Part shown: one piece after another, positions 23,816-32,917 of the stretch | How positions within the stretch are numbered: the first letter of the stretch is position 1 | How the letters are laid out: the number at the start of each line of letters is the position of its first letter | From: an uncultured Acidimicrobiaceae bacterium | GTDB taxonomy: Bacteria; Actinomycetota; Acidimicrobiia; Acidimicrobiales; RAAP-2 | Length of the DNA stretch: 36,119 nucleotides | Reading direction: 5' to 3' | NCBI GenBank assembly: GCA_903894295.1 | Contig: CAITPI010000020.1 | Span: forward strand, 1-36,119 | Notes under the pieces: model-generated | The model's input: only the letters and a program-made list of their open reading frames with translations | Told to the model about the DNA's origin: nothing | Database searches by the model: none | Program-made: the position numbers and the translations under genes

Positions 23816-25078
23816 TCAACCGCCCAACGAAGCGGGAACGCTCTGGCCGGCCTTCTGCAACGTGGCCACGATCTCGCTCCGGGCCTGGGCGACCAGGGCT
23901 GGAGGCGGTTGGGTGGCGAGGAAGGCCCGGAACTGGGCCACGGCCTCGGGCAGGGCTCCCTGTTGGGCGTAGTAGGTGCCGAGATAGAGGTGGGCCGCAT
24001 AGTCCGAGGGACTCAGTTGGGTGGCCTGGTTGAGTTTGACGAGAGCGTCCGCCACCAGTGTGGCCGAACCACCCCGCACCCCGATCTGGTATTCGAGCCA
24101 CCCCAGTTGGACCAGGGCCACCTCGTTGACCGGTTCCTTCACGAGGACCGAACGGTAGAGGGAGGCGGCTTCGGCCAGTTGGCCCTGGTTCTCCAGGACG
24201 GCGGCCTGGGCCAGGGTTCGCGTGATCTGCTGGGTGGTGCTGAGGTTCAGGCTGCCGGTCTCCGTCTGGCCCGGTAGACGGTTCGACGCAAAGAGCGTCA
24301 CCCCTCCCACCACGGCGCCGAGGAAGCAGACGATCGTGCCGACGAGGAACCAGCGGCGATAACGCCCGAGCGAGGTCCGCACCGATGTTGGAGGATCGGT
24401 CTCCGGCGCAACCCCTGCCTCCGGGCCCGGCATCCCCGCCGTGGCGGTTCGGGCCCGGGTCGCAACCACCGCCGACACCGGGGCATCGAGGGCCAGCAGG
24501 GCCGCTTCGTCCCGGTCCCGCAGTTGCCGGTAGTCGTCGGCGGCGAGGTCTCCGGCCTGGAACTCGGCATCGGCGTCCGCCAACGACTGCTCGAGAAACC
24601 GCCGGCGGCGCTCCCGTTCCGCCTCGCTGGCCGGTGGAAGGTCCCCTCCGGTCCCGGAGCCGGCTTCCCCGTCATTGGCCAGGGCCCGACGGCGATAGAG
24701 CGTGCGGCCGACCAGGAAGGCGGCCACCACGATCCCGACCAGGGGAACGAGCCAGACCAGCAGGCTCCAGCCGGAAGCGGGCGGATCGAGCACGATGGCG
24801 TTGCCGTATTTGGCCTCGAGCGACTGCTCGATCTGCCGGTCGCTATGCCCGGCGGCCACCTGGAGACGGATGTCGGCCCGGACGGCGGCGGCCGTCGGGG
24901 CACTCGAGTTGGCCGCCGACAGGTCCTCGCAACTCGGACAACGGACGATCGACTCCAGGGCGTGGGCCCGTTCCGCATTGGTCGGCGGCGACGAGCCCAA
25001 CAGACCGCTGCCGACCAGAAGCGCCACGACCAGTGCGAGGGCGAACAGGGTCCACCAGGGGATCCGGGACCGGGTCAT
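23816..25078 (-). CDS. ccmH: CcmH-type heme-ligation protein fused to TPR (CcmI-like) region
   Basis: 420 aa. The order is a membrane segment (10-28), an extracytoplasmic CcmH domain with RCPSCEDLSAANSS (Cys47, Cys50), a membrane segment (about 107-130), a charged cytoplasmic stretch with QSLADADAEFQAGDLAADDY, a third membrane segment (about 225-248), and a TPR domain outside (about 270-410). CcmH reduces the apocytochrome or heterodisulfide for ligation, and CcmI TPRs hold the apocytochrome tail. Here both are in one chain. ATG 25078 lies 7 nt after the ccmG stop, with GAGGTG 3 nt upstream. It is the last gene of the operon. Confidence 0.9.
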   Translation of the reverse strand: MTRSRIPWWTLFALALVVALLVGSGLLGSSPPTNAERAHALESIVRCPSCEDLSAANSSAPTAAAVRADIRLQVAAGHSDRQIEQSLEAKYGNAIVLDPPASGWSLLVWLVPLVGIVVAAFLVGRTLYRRRALANDGEAGSGTGGDLPPASEAERERRRRFLEQSLADADAEFQAGDLAADDYRQLRDRDEAALLALDAPVSAVVATRARTATAGMPGPEAGVAPETDPPTSVRTSLGRYRRWFLVGTIVCFLGAVVGGVTLFASNRLPGQTETGSLNLSTTQQITRTLAQAAVLENQGQLAEAASLYRSVLVKEPVNEVALVQLGWLEYQIGVRGGSATLVADALVKLNQATQLSPSDYAAHLYLGTYYAQQGALPEAVAQFRAFLATQPPPALVAQARSEIVATLQKAGQSVPASLGG

Positions 25079-25085
25079 GGGCACC

Positions 25086-25724
25086 TCAGGCCCCCTGGGC
25101 CTCGGCCTGGCTGATGATCCGGTCCAGGTCGGCGGCGGTGACCGGCGCGATGACGTAGGCCACGACGCGCCCGTCGGGGGCGATGACGAACGTGGAAGGC
25201 GGAGCCCGCACGCCGTAGGAGAGGGCCAGAGCGCCTCCAGAATCGGCCAGGGTCGGCCAGGTGGCACCGATCTGGGCCTGGTAGGACCGGGCGGCCGAGG
25301 CCGTGTCGTCGAAGACGACGCTCACGACCGACGCCGATTCGGACGCCTGGTGTTCGAAGGCGAACTGCACCAGGTTGGGACCTTCCTCCTGACACGGTAC
25401 GCACCAGCTGGCGAAGAAGTTGAGGACGACATACCGGCCGGGCGGGCGGGTCAGCACGTAGTGGGAACCGGTCACGGTCACCCCGCCGACGGGAGGGGCC
25501 GGATGACCCACGAGGGGGCTCTGCACCTCGGAGACCGCGGCCGGCGGACGGGTGGCCAGCACCGCAATCAGACCGGCGGCAACGACCAGCACCCCCAGTG
25601 CGATCCAGCGGGCGGTGTGGCGCACCGGGGTCGAACCGGAGACCGTGGTGGCACCTTCTCCGGTTCCCGGAGGCATGCCGTCCGACAACGCAGGGGTCTC
25701 CCCTGGCCCATCCGGGCCCGTCAT
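25086..25724 (-). CDS. ccmG: Thioredoxin-like thiol-disulfide protein (ResA/CcmG/DsbE)
   Basis: 212 aa. A 38-residue N-terminus precedes one membrane anchor (about 40-57), then a thioredoxin fold with NFFASWCVPCQEE (Cys108, Cys111) and the cis-proline segment VRAPPSTFVIAPDG. It keeps apocytochrome cysteines reduced outside the membrane, taking electrons from CcdA, encoded in the same block. Its ATG overlaps the ccmF stop by 4 nt (ATGA). Confidence 0.93.
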   Translation of the reverse strand: MTGPDGPGETPALSDGMPPGTGEGATTVSGSTPVRHTARWIALGVLVVAAGLIAVLATRPPAAVSEVQSPLVGHPAPPVGGVTVTGSHYVLTRPPGRYVVLNFFASWCVPCQEEGPNLVQFAFEHQASESASVVSVVFDDTASAARSYQAQIGATWPTLADSGGALALSYGVRAPPSTFVIAPDGRVVAYVIAPVTAADLDRIISQAEAQGA

Positions 25725-27799
25725 GGCACCAGTTCCTGCTCGGTCTCCGCATCCACCGGCCTCGGTCCGGCCGGGATCTCCGTTCCGGCCGGGTTGTCGA
25801 CCTCGATTCCGGTCACCACCGGCCGGGACACCGGATCGGTCGGGCGTCGGCGCCGGCCGGGCACCGCCGAGAGGGCCGAACCGACCACGATCAGTCCCCC
25901 GCCGATCCACATCCAGACCACCAGGGGCTGCACCACGACACCAAAGGTCCAGGGCCCACCCCGGTTGGGGATGGAGTCGATCGTGAGGTAGACGTCGTCC
26001 TTCCAGCCCGAGTCGATGGCCGGGGTTCCGACCGCCTGGGTTCCCGCGCCGAACTGGGTGATGGCCGGCTTGAAGATCCCCCCATGGTCGACCTGGATCA
26101 AGGCCTCGAGGGCCCGACGGGACGGCGAGGAGACGACCCGGGTGCCAACAAAGGTCACGGTGTGGCCGTCGAAGGTGGCCGAGTGGCCACGACGCAACAC
26201 CACCTCGGTGCGCTGGCCGAACGCAGTGGCGCCCGCCAGGCCCACGGCGATCACCACGACACCGATGTGGACCACCATGCCACCGTTGGCCCGTCCGACG
26301 AAGCCCCGCCACGACGCAAGGACCGACGAGGTCGTGGACGCTCCGGCCAGACGGGACGTCCGCCAGGCGTTGCGGACCGAGAGGACCAACGCCCGGCCGG
26401 CCGAGGCGGCGGCAAAGCCGCCCAGGCCGAAGGCGAGCAGCGGCTCGAGGCCCCGGATCCCCCCGATCACGCAGCCCACCAGCACCGCCACTCCGACTGC
26501 AGCCGGAATGGCGAGACGGCCCCGCATGACTTCCAGCGAGGAGCGTCGCCACGGCAGGGCCGGAGCCACCGCCATCAGGAAGAGGAGGCCGAGGCCGACC
26601 GGGATCAGGAAACGGTTGAAGTAGGGGGCGCCGACGGAAACCTGCTGGCCACTGTTGAGGGCCTGGTACAGCAGGGGGAAGACCGTGCCGAGGAGCACCA
26701 CGCCGGCGAACACCACAAAGAGCAGGTTGTTGGCCAGGAACGCACCTTCCCGGCTGACCGGCGCGTCGATCCCGCCGGGCGAGCGCAGCCGGTCACCCCG
26801 CCAGGCGATCAACCCGACGCCGGTGAAGACCGACAGGCCGAAGAACCCCAACAGCAGCGGACCGACCGTCGACTCGGAGAAGGAGTGCACCGATGCGACC
26901 ACGCCGGAGCGGGTAAGGAACGTGCCGAGGATGGTCAGGGAAAAGGTGGCGACCACCAGCGACAGGTTCCAGATCCGCAGCAGCCCCCGCCGCTGCTCCA
27001 CCATGACCGAGTGGAGGTAGGCCGTGCCGACCAGCCAGGGCATCAGGGCGGCGTTCTCCACCGGATCCCAGGCCCAGAAGCCTCCCCATCCGAGGACCTG
27101 ATACGACCACCAGGCGCCGAGGATGATGCCGGCGGTGAGGAAGGTCCAGGCGAACAACGTCCAGCGCCGGGTCTCCACCTGCCAGGCATCGTCCAGCTCG
27201 CCGGTGACCAGCGAAGCGATGGCAAAGGCGAACGGCAGCGTGAAGCCCACCAGACCGAGGTAGAGCAGCGGTGGGTGGAACGCCACCAGCGGGTTGTCCT
27301 GGAGCAGCGAGTTCGGCCCGAGGCCGGTGGAGGGAACCGCACCGGCCACCCGCCGGAACGGATCAGACGGACCGGTCATCAGGCCGAAGAAGAAGACGGC
27401 CACCACGTAGACCACCAACGTCGCCCAGGCGACGAGCGACTCGCTGCCCCGGGCCCGGAACCGCCACACCATGACGGTGGCGTATCCGGCCAGAATGAGG
27501 CCCCACAACAGGATCGAACCGGCCAGGGCCGACCACATGCCGGTGATCGAGTACAGCAGCGGCGTCACCGCCGAGTTGTTGTCGGCCACATAGACCAGTG
27601 AGAAGTCGTGGGTGACGAGGGCGTGCTGCATGGCCGCCGTGGCCACGAGGGCGCCGAGCAGGATCACCGGGGCGTAGATCGCCCCTTGCCGCTTCAGCCG
27701 GTCGTCGTTGCGACGGATCCCGAGCACGAGGACCACGATGCCGACCAACGCGGCCAGAAGCCCCAGCAGCACGCCGATGTGGCCGAAGGTGCCGTTCAC
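25721..27799 (-). CDS. ccmF: Cytochrome c heme lyase subunit CcmF
   Basis: 692 aa, polytopic, of usual CcmF length. The tryptophan-rich heme-handling motif is WGGFWAWDPVENAALMPW (238-255), with conserved His64 region (MQHALVTHDFSL) and HPPLLY (His175). A large extracytoplasmic loop near the C-terminus precedes the last membrane segment (about 620-640). CcmF oxidises and ligates heme from CcmE to the apocytochrome CXXCH site. GTG 27799 overlaps the ccmE stop by 4 nt; the stop overlaps ccmG likewise. Confidence 0.97.
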   Translation of the reverse strand: MNGTFGHIGVLLGLLAALVGIVVLVLGIRRNDDRLKRQGAIYAPVILLGALVATAAMQHALVTHDFSLVYVADNNSAVTPLLYSITGMWSALAGSILLWGLILAGYATVMVWRFRARGSESLVAWATLVVYVVAVFFFGLMTGPSDPFRRVAGAVPSTGLGPNSLLQDNPLVAFHPPLLYLGLVGFTLPFAFAIASLVTGELDDAWQVETRRWTLFAWTFLTAGIILGAWWSYQVLGWGGFWAWDPVENAALMPWLVGTAYLHSVMVEQRRGLLRIWNLSLVVATFSLTILGTFLTRSGVVASVHSFSESTVGPLLLGFFGLSVFTGVGLIAWRGDRLRSPGGIDAPVSREGAFLANNLLFVVFAGVVLLGTVFPLLYQALNSGQQVSVGAPYFNRFLIPVGLGLLFLMAVAPALPWRRSSLEVMRGRLAIPAAVGVAVLVGCVIGGIRGLEPLLAFGLGGFAAASAGRALVLSVRNAWRTSRLAGASTTSSVLASWRGFVGRANGGMVVHIGVVVIAVGLAGATAFGQRTEVVLRRGHSATFDGHTVTFVGTRVVSSPSRRALEALIQVDHGGIFKPAITQFGAGTQAVGTPAIDSGWKDDVYLTIDSIPNRGGPWTFGVVVQPLVVWMWIGGGLIVVGSALSAVPGRRRRPTDPVSRPVVTGIEVDNPAGTEIPAGPRPVDAETEQELVP

Positions 27800-28296
27800 C
27801 GCTTGGTGCCGTTGGGTGCGGTCACCCGTCCGGGATGGGCCGCGATGTAGTTCGAGCTGTGCTTGACAAGAATCTGGTCCGAGACGAAGCGCTCACCGGA
27901 AAAATGTCCCACCGCGATCACCGGGATGTTGGGCTGGAACAGCTGGGGCGGGCTGCCCGTGTTGTGCACCGCCAACTGGACCGGCCCGGAGGTCAGGACG
28001 AAGTCCACGCCCGAGGCGGTGGGGTGCACCGATCCCGGCTTGACGATCCCCTCCACGTTGACGGTGGAGTTGCCCAGCGTGGCCCGGGACGCCACCGCCT
28101 GCTGGGCCGTCTCGTAGTAGTTGAGGGCCGATCCAAGGCCCTGGTAGAGAAGGAAGCCGAACGCGGCGACCAGGATGCCGGCGACCGCGAAGTAGCGGAG
28201 GCGGGGTTTGTTCCTGGTCGGCGTCACCGCTCCGGTCACCGACGGCTCCGGTGGACTCCCGGACGAGACTGGAGGCGCGTTGGAGGTCGTCGTCAT
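27796..28296 (-). CDS. ccmE: Cytochrome c maturation heme chaperone CcmE
   Basis: 166 aa. A 30-residue cytoplasmic tail is followed by one membrane anchor (about 35-52) and an OB-fold heme chaperone domain. The heme-binding motif is VKHSSNY: His146 with Tyr150 (H-x3-Y), equivalent to HDENY in E. coli, so this is the histidine type and not the cysteine variant of some archaea and sulfate reducers. CcmE binds heme covalently and hands it to CcmF. It overlaps ccmD and ccmF by 4 nt each. Confidence 0.95.
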   Translation of the reverse strand: MTTTSNAPPVSSGSPPEPSVTGAVTPTRNKPRLRYFAVAGILVAAFGFLLYQGLGSALNYYETAQQAVASRATLGNSTVNVEGIVKPGSVHPTASGVDFVLTSGPVQLAVHNTGSPPQLFQPNIPVIAVGHFSGERFVSDQILVKHSSNYIAAHPGRVTAPNGTKR

Positions 28297-28574
28297 GCCG
28301 GTGGACCACCCAGTTCCGTCCTCGGCGATCCGGCCTCGGCCGCACCGGTGGTTCCGGACCGTCCCGACGCCACACCACTTTCGTCACCGCCGGATGCCAC
28401 CGCCGGGCGCAACGACGGTCCAGCCACCGTCGATCCGGCGGAGAGTTCACCTTCGTCCACGGCGTCCACCCGGGCCACGAGCGCCGTCAGTCGACGTTGG
28501 CGCACCACGAGCGTCACGGCGTAGGCGACGAGGATGGAGAGGACCGAGGCGTAGCCGGCAATCACGTAGTTCAT
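28293..28574 (-). CDS. ccmD: CcmD-like small membrane protein with long C-terminal tail
   Basis: 93 aa. One membrane segment (about 3-25, YVIAGYASVLSILVAYAVTL) is followed by VRQRRLTAL, as in CcmD. CcmD is normally 50-70 aa and helps release holo-CcmE from CcmABC. Here about 45 extra residues rich in Ser, Gly and Ala follow, which look disordered. The assignment rests on position between ccmC and ccmE, topology, and 4-nt overlaps with both. Confidence 0.8.
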   Translation of the reverse strand: MNYVIAGYASVLSILVAYAVTLVVRQRRLTALVARVDAVDEGELSAGSTVAGPSLRPAVASGGDESGVASGRSGTTGAAEAGSPRTELGGPPA

Positions 28575-29383
28575 GCCGAGACCCCGTGGGAGACGTTCGC
28601 TTCGGCCCGCCGCTCTTCGAGGGCCAGATCCAGTTCGCCCGAACCCACGTAGTCCTCCATCGCCCCGATCCGGTAGCGGACCAGCAGCATCCAGACGAAG
28701 ACGAGGGTCAGCGAGACAAAGCCCAGCAACAGCGTCCAGGCCATCGATCCGCGGATGGTCGGCGAGAGGTTGGCGTTCAGCACCGTCGCCCCCTGGTGCA
28801 GCGTCTTCCACCAGATCACCGAGAAGTGCACGATCGGCACGTCGAGCGCCGCCAACAGACAGACAAAGGCGCTGCGCTTGGCCCGCACCTGGACATCGGA
28901 GGGAACCCGGCGCAGGGCGAGGTAGCCCAGAAACATCACGAGCAACATGGCCGTCGCCGTGAGACGGGCATCCCATGCCCACCAGACGCCCCACGTGGGG
29001 CGGCCCCAGATCGATCCCGAGATCAGGGTGCCGATGGTGAAGACCACACCGACCTCCACCGACGCGGCGGCCAACCGGTCCCAGAACATCGAACGGGTCC
29101 GGGGCCAGAGGTAGAGGGCACTGGACCCGGCGGCCAGGCCGAACGCCAGGTAGAGCGCCACCCAGGCCACGCCGGGATGGATGTAGACCAGGCGCACCAG
29201 GTCGCCCTGGACGGCATCGGGCGGTGTCACCCAGAGGCCGAGCCACACCGTGAAGGCCGTGCCCACCAGAGCGGTCCAGCCGATGACCCGCTCGGTCCAG
29301 ATGGCCCGGGCCGAGCGCGCCAACGGCGAATGAAACGGCGCCATCACCGGCTGGTCCATCGTCGGGTTGATCGTTGTACTCAT
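28571..29383 (-). CDS. ccmC: Heme ABC transporter permease / heme-handling protein CcmC
   Basis: 270 aa. Six hydrophobic segments are expected. The tryptophan-rich motif is WGVWWAWDARLT (131-142), flanked by the external histidines in VYIHPGVAW (His69) and PIVHFSVIWWKTLHQG. These bind heme and transfer it to CcmE. I chose ATG 29383 (GGAG 5 nt upstream); the frame continues upstream into ccmB sequence without homology. It lies 13 nt after ccmB. Confidence 0.97.
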   Translation of the reverse strand: MSTTINPTMDQPVMAPFHSPLARSARAIWTERVIGWTALVGTAFTVWLGLWVTPPDAVQGDLVRLVYIHPGVAWVALYLAFGLAAGSSALYLWPRTRSMFWDRLAAASVEVGVVFTIGTLISGSIWGRPTWGVWWAWDARLTATAMLLVMFLGYLALRRVPSDVQVRAKRSAFVCLLAALDVPIVHFSVIWWKTLHQGATVLNANLSPTIRGSMAWTLLLGFVSLTLVFVWMLLVRYRIGAMEDYVGSGELDLALEERRAEANVSHGVSA

Positions 29384-29396
29384 GGGGACTCCGAGG

Positions 29397-30068
29397 TCAT
29401 AAGGACTCCTGAATGGGACCGAAGGCCAGAACACCCACGGCGATGTAGACGGCGTCAAAGACCACCAGCAGGCGGAGCCACAGGGATCCGTCCGCCGGCG
29501 TGCCACCGGCGAGCGCCGCCTGCCAGCATCGGGTACCGGCCAACAACACCGGCGTCACGATGGGAAGAAAGAGGAAGGGAAGCAAGGTTTCCCGGACTTT
29601 CAAACCAGCCGACAACGCTCCGTACAGCGTACCGGTGGCGGCCAGTCCGACGGTCCCCAGCAGGCAGGAAACCGCCAGAAGCCAGAGGGTGGTCACCGAC
29701 GCGCCATAGAGCAGGACCACGCCGACGGCCAGGATCACTTCCAGCACGATCAACTGCAGTGCGATGGCCAGGCCTTTGCCCAGGAAGAGTCCGGCCGGAT
29801 CGAGACCAGCCAGGCGCAGGCCGTCCTGGGCCCCGTCGGACGCTTCCACCGAGACGCTGCGCTGGACGGCGAGCACCGTGGTGAACAGGACGGCCACCCA
29901 GAACAGACCCGGCGCCCCCTTGGCCATCTGCACCCGGTCCGGGCCGAGGGCGAAGGCGAAGAGCACCAGGGCCACGACGCCGAAAGGGATCACCTGGGAC
30001 AGGCCCACCTTGGAGCGGAGTTCGATGCGGAGATCTTTCGTCGCCACCAGCCAGGCGTCACCCCACAT
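29397..30068 (-). CDS. ccmB: Heme exporter permease CcmB
   Basis: 223 aa. ATG 30068 gives the CcmB opening WLVATKDLRIELRSKVGLSQ; the longer open frame antedating it is ccmA sequence in another frame. Six membrane segments and the family stretch LFTTVLAVQRSVSVEASDGA with the following LDPAGLFLGKGLA are visible. CcmB pairs with the ATPase CcmA and with CcmCD in the complex that releases holo-CcmE. It overlaps ccmA by 11 nt. Confidence 0.95.
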   Translation of the reverse strand: MWGDAWLVATKDLRIELRSKVGLSQVIPFGVVALVLFAFALGPDRVQMAKGAPGLFWVAVLFTTVLAVQRSVSVEASDGAQDGLRLAGLDPAGLFLGKGLAIALQLIVLEVILAVGVVLLYGASVTTLWLLAVSCLLGTVGLAATGTLYGALSAGLKVRETLLPFLFLPIVTPVLLAGTRCWQAALAGGTPADGSLWLRLLVVFDAVYIAVGVLAFGPIQESL

Positions 30069-30738
30069 GGGCGACCTCCCGTTCGGCCACGACCCGGCCA
30101 CCGGCCACGGTGACGGCCCGGGTGACCAGAGGCTCCACCAGCTCCACCTCATGGGAGGCGACCACCACCGTGACCCCGGACGCGGCCGCTTCGGCGATGA
30201 GCCCGTCCAGCAGGACCCGGGCCTCGGCGTCGAGGCCGGCGTGTGGCTCGTCGAGCAGCCACAGTTCGGGCCAACGGGCGGTGTGGATGGCCAGGGCCAC
30301 CCGGCGGCGCTGGCCGGCCGAGAGCTTGCCGGTCCCGGTCTTGCCCAGGCGGCCGACGAGGCCCCACCGTTCGCAGGCGGCAGGAATACGGGCAACGTCT
30401 CCTCCGGCAGCCCGGACGGCGAAACGGAGGTTCTCGGCCACCGTCAGGTCGTCGTAGAGGTGGGAGGCGTGGCCCAACAGGCCGATCCGGCGGCGAAGGA
30501 GGCGACGTTCGGCCACCGGATCGAGGCCCAGTACGGAGATCCCGCCCGATTCCAGCCGTATCAGGCCGGCCATCACCCGCAGCAGGCTGGTCTTCCCGGC
30601 TCCGTTGGCCCCTTCGACGAGGACCGATTGTCCGGCCGGAATGGTGACATTGGCTCCGGCGAGAAGCGGAAAGCGGCCCGACAACGCCACGGCGTCGACC
30701 AGAACAACCGCTGGAGATGGGGAGGGAGGAGGGGCCAT
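30058..30738 (-). CDS. ccmA: Heme exporter ATP-binding protein CcmA
   Basis: 226 aa ABC ATPase. Walker A is GANGAGKTS (43-51), the signature is KLSAGQRRRVALA, Walker B is LWLLDEPHAGLD, and the H-loop is VVASHEVEL. CcmA energises release of heme-loaded CcmE from CcmC. ATG 30738 has GGGAGGA 5 nt upstream. It heads the ccm genes and has its own promoter-like sequence in the 52-bp gap after ccdA. Confidence 0.95.
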   Translation of the reverse strand: MAPPPSPSPAVVLVDAVALSGRFPLLAGANVTIPAGQSVLVEGANGAGKTSLLRVMAGLIRLESGGISVLGLDPVAERRLLRRRIGLLGHASHLYDDLTVAENLRFAVRAAGGDVARIPAACERWGLVGRLGKTGTGKLSAGQRRRVALAIHTARWPELWLLDEPHAGLDAEARVLLDGLIAEAAASGVTVVVASHEVELVEPLVTRAVTVAGGRVVAEREVAHVG

Positions 30739-30750
30739 GACGGTCCTCCC

Positions 30751-30780
30751 ATGCTACGAGGCCAAGGCTTCCGACACCAA
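30751..30780 (-). promoter_or_regulatory. Probable promoter of ccmA-H
   Basis: On the minus strand TTGGTG (30775-30780) and TAGCAT (30751-30756) are separated by 18 bp, and TAGCAT is followed by GGGAGGA and the ccmA ATG. A short 5' leader with a ribosome-binding site fits. It would let ccm be expressed apart from gmd-ccdA. Confidence 0.5.
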
Positions 30781-30790
30781 GCCGGCGGGC

Positions 30791-31756
30791 TCAGGAGGTC
30801 GACAGGCGGCCGAGGTGGAGGTCGTTCAACCAACCCCCGATGTGGGCCGCGAGGATGCCGACCTGGCCGGTCAGAACGAGGATGCCGAAGATCACCATGA
30901 TGGCCCCGCCCACCAGGTCGATGATCCGCAGGCTCCCCCGGATCCGGGCCAGCACGTCGGTCATGCGACCGAACGCCACCCCGGCCAGCAGAAAGGGAAC
31001 GCCGAGGCCGAGGGAGTAGGCCAGCAACAACGCCACGCCACCGAGCGACGATCCGCCCCGGGCTGCGGCGAGGGAGAGCACACTGCCGAGCACCGGACCC
31101 ACACAGGGAGTCCAGGCGAAGGCGAACGCCATACCCATGATGGGCGGGGCCCAGAGGCCGAGGGCCGAGGGCCGGACGTCGATCCGTCGGTCGGCCGCCA
31201 CCACGAGGGGCATCCGGACTCCGAGCGCCATCAGGATCAGCATGGCGCCAAAGACGATGACCAGGACCCCCGAAACGTCGATCAGGAGGGGTTTGTGGTG
31301 GTCGAGGAGGCTGCCCAACTCCGAGGCAGCCGCCCCGAGCAGGACGAACACCACGGTGAAACCTCCGACAAAGGATGCGATGCCCCGCACCAGGCGCCGG
31401 CGGAACCGTTGCCGGTCTGCGGCCTCAACCGGGGCCACGTCCACCTTGGTGGCCGCCAGTCCGACGGTGCCGCCTGAAGCTCCCCGGTCCGTCGGGACCG
31501 AATCCACGGCCGTTCTCGATTCGCCCGGAACCGGGTCACCCGAGGGCTCGGACACATCCTGGAGCGCCTTCAACTCGGCCGACGACAGGCCGGAGACCAT
31601 TGAGAGGTACGCCGGGACCATGGGCAGCACACACGGCGAAAAGAACGACAACATCCCGGCGCCGAAGGCCACCAACAGGCCCAGAGGGTCGGCCTGCACG
31701 GCGGCCCGGATCACTGGAGCCAGGGCGACCAACGTCGACGGCAGGGCCCCGGGCAT
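30791..31756 (-). CDS. ccdA: Cytochrome c biogenesis thiol-disulfide transporter CcdA
   Basis: 321 aa. It carries the two redox cysteines of the DsbD/CcdA family, Cys42 in FFSPCVLPMVPAY and Cys218 in FAWTPCVGPVLG, in hydrophobic segments. It moves electrons from cytoplasmic thioredoxin to extracytoplasmic thioredoxin-like proteins such as CcmG. A polar insert of about 60 residues (about 57-120) after the first segment is longer than in typical 220-250-aa CcdA proteins. It starts 3 bp after the gmd stop and precedes ccmA by 52 bp. Confidence 0.93.
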   Translation of the reverse strand: MPGALPSTLVALAPVIRAAVQADPLGLLVAFGAGMLSFFSPCVLPMVPAYLSMVSGLSSAELKALQDVSEPSGDPVPGESRTAVDSVPTDRGASGGTVGLAATKVDVAPVEAADRQRFRRRLVRGIASFVGGFTVVFVLLGAAASELGSLLDHHKPLLIDVSGVLVIVFGAMLILMALGVRMPLVVAADRRIDVRPSALGLWAPPIMGMAFAFAWTPCVGPVLGSVLSLAAARGGSSLGGVALLLAYSLGLGVPFLLAGVAFGRMTDVLARIRGSLRIIDLVGGAIMVIFGILVLTGQVGILAAHIGGWLNDLHLGRLSTS

Positions 31757-31759
31757 GGC

Positions 31760-32731
<972 letters not shown>

Positions 32732-32905
32732 CTACTTCGGGCTCCTCGAAATCGTCGTTCGACAGCCACCAGGTGACTCTCGTCGGGAATCAAGGTCCGA
32801 CTCCCCAGGGCGTCGTACCTCACTTCGGAGACAGCGTAGAACGAAACCGGCGGGTTTCCGGTCAGTTCCGGCGGTCATCAGGTATTTCGCGGGGAAGTCG
32901 GCCAC

Positions 32906-32911
32906 TATCGT
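32906..32911 (+). promoter_or_regulatory. -10-like box (TATCGT) 6 nt before the glycosyltransferase ATC
   Basis: TATCGT-GGCCCC-ATC has the same spacing as the leaderless starts at 34057 and 34809. It supports initiation at 32918 even though that codon is ATC. Confidence 0.45.
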
Positions 32912-32917
32912 GGCCCC

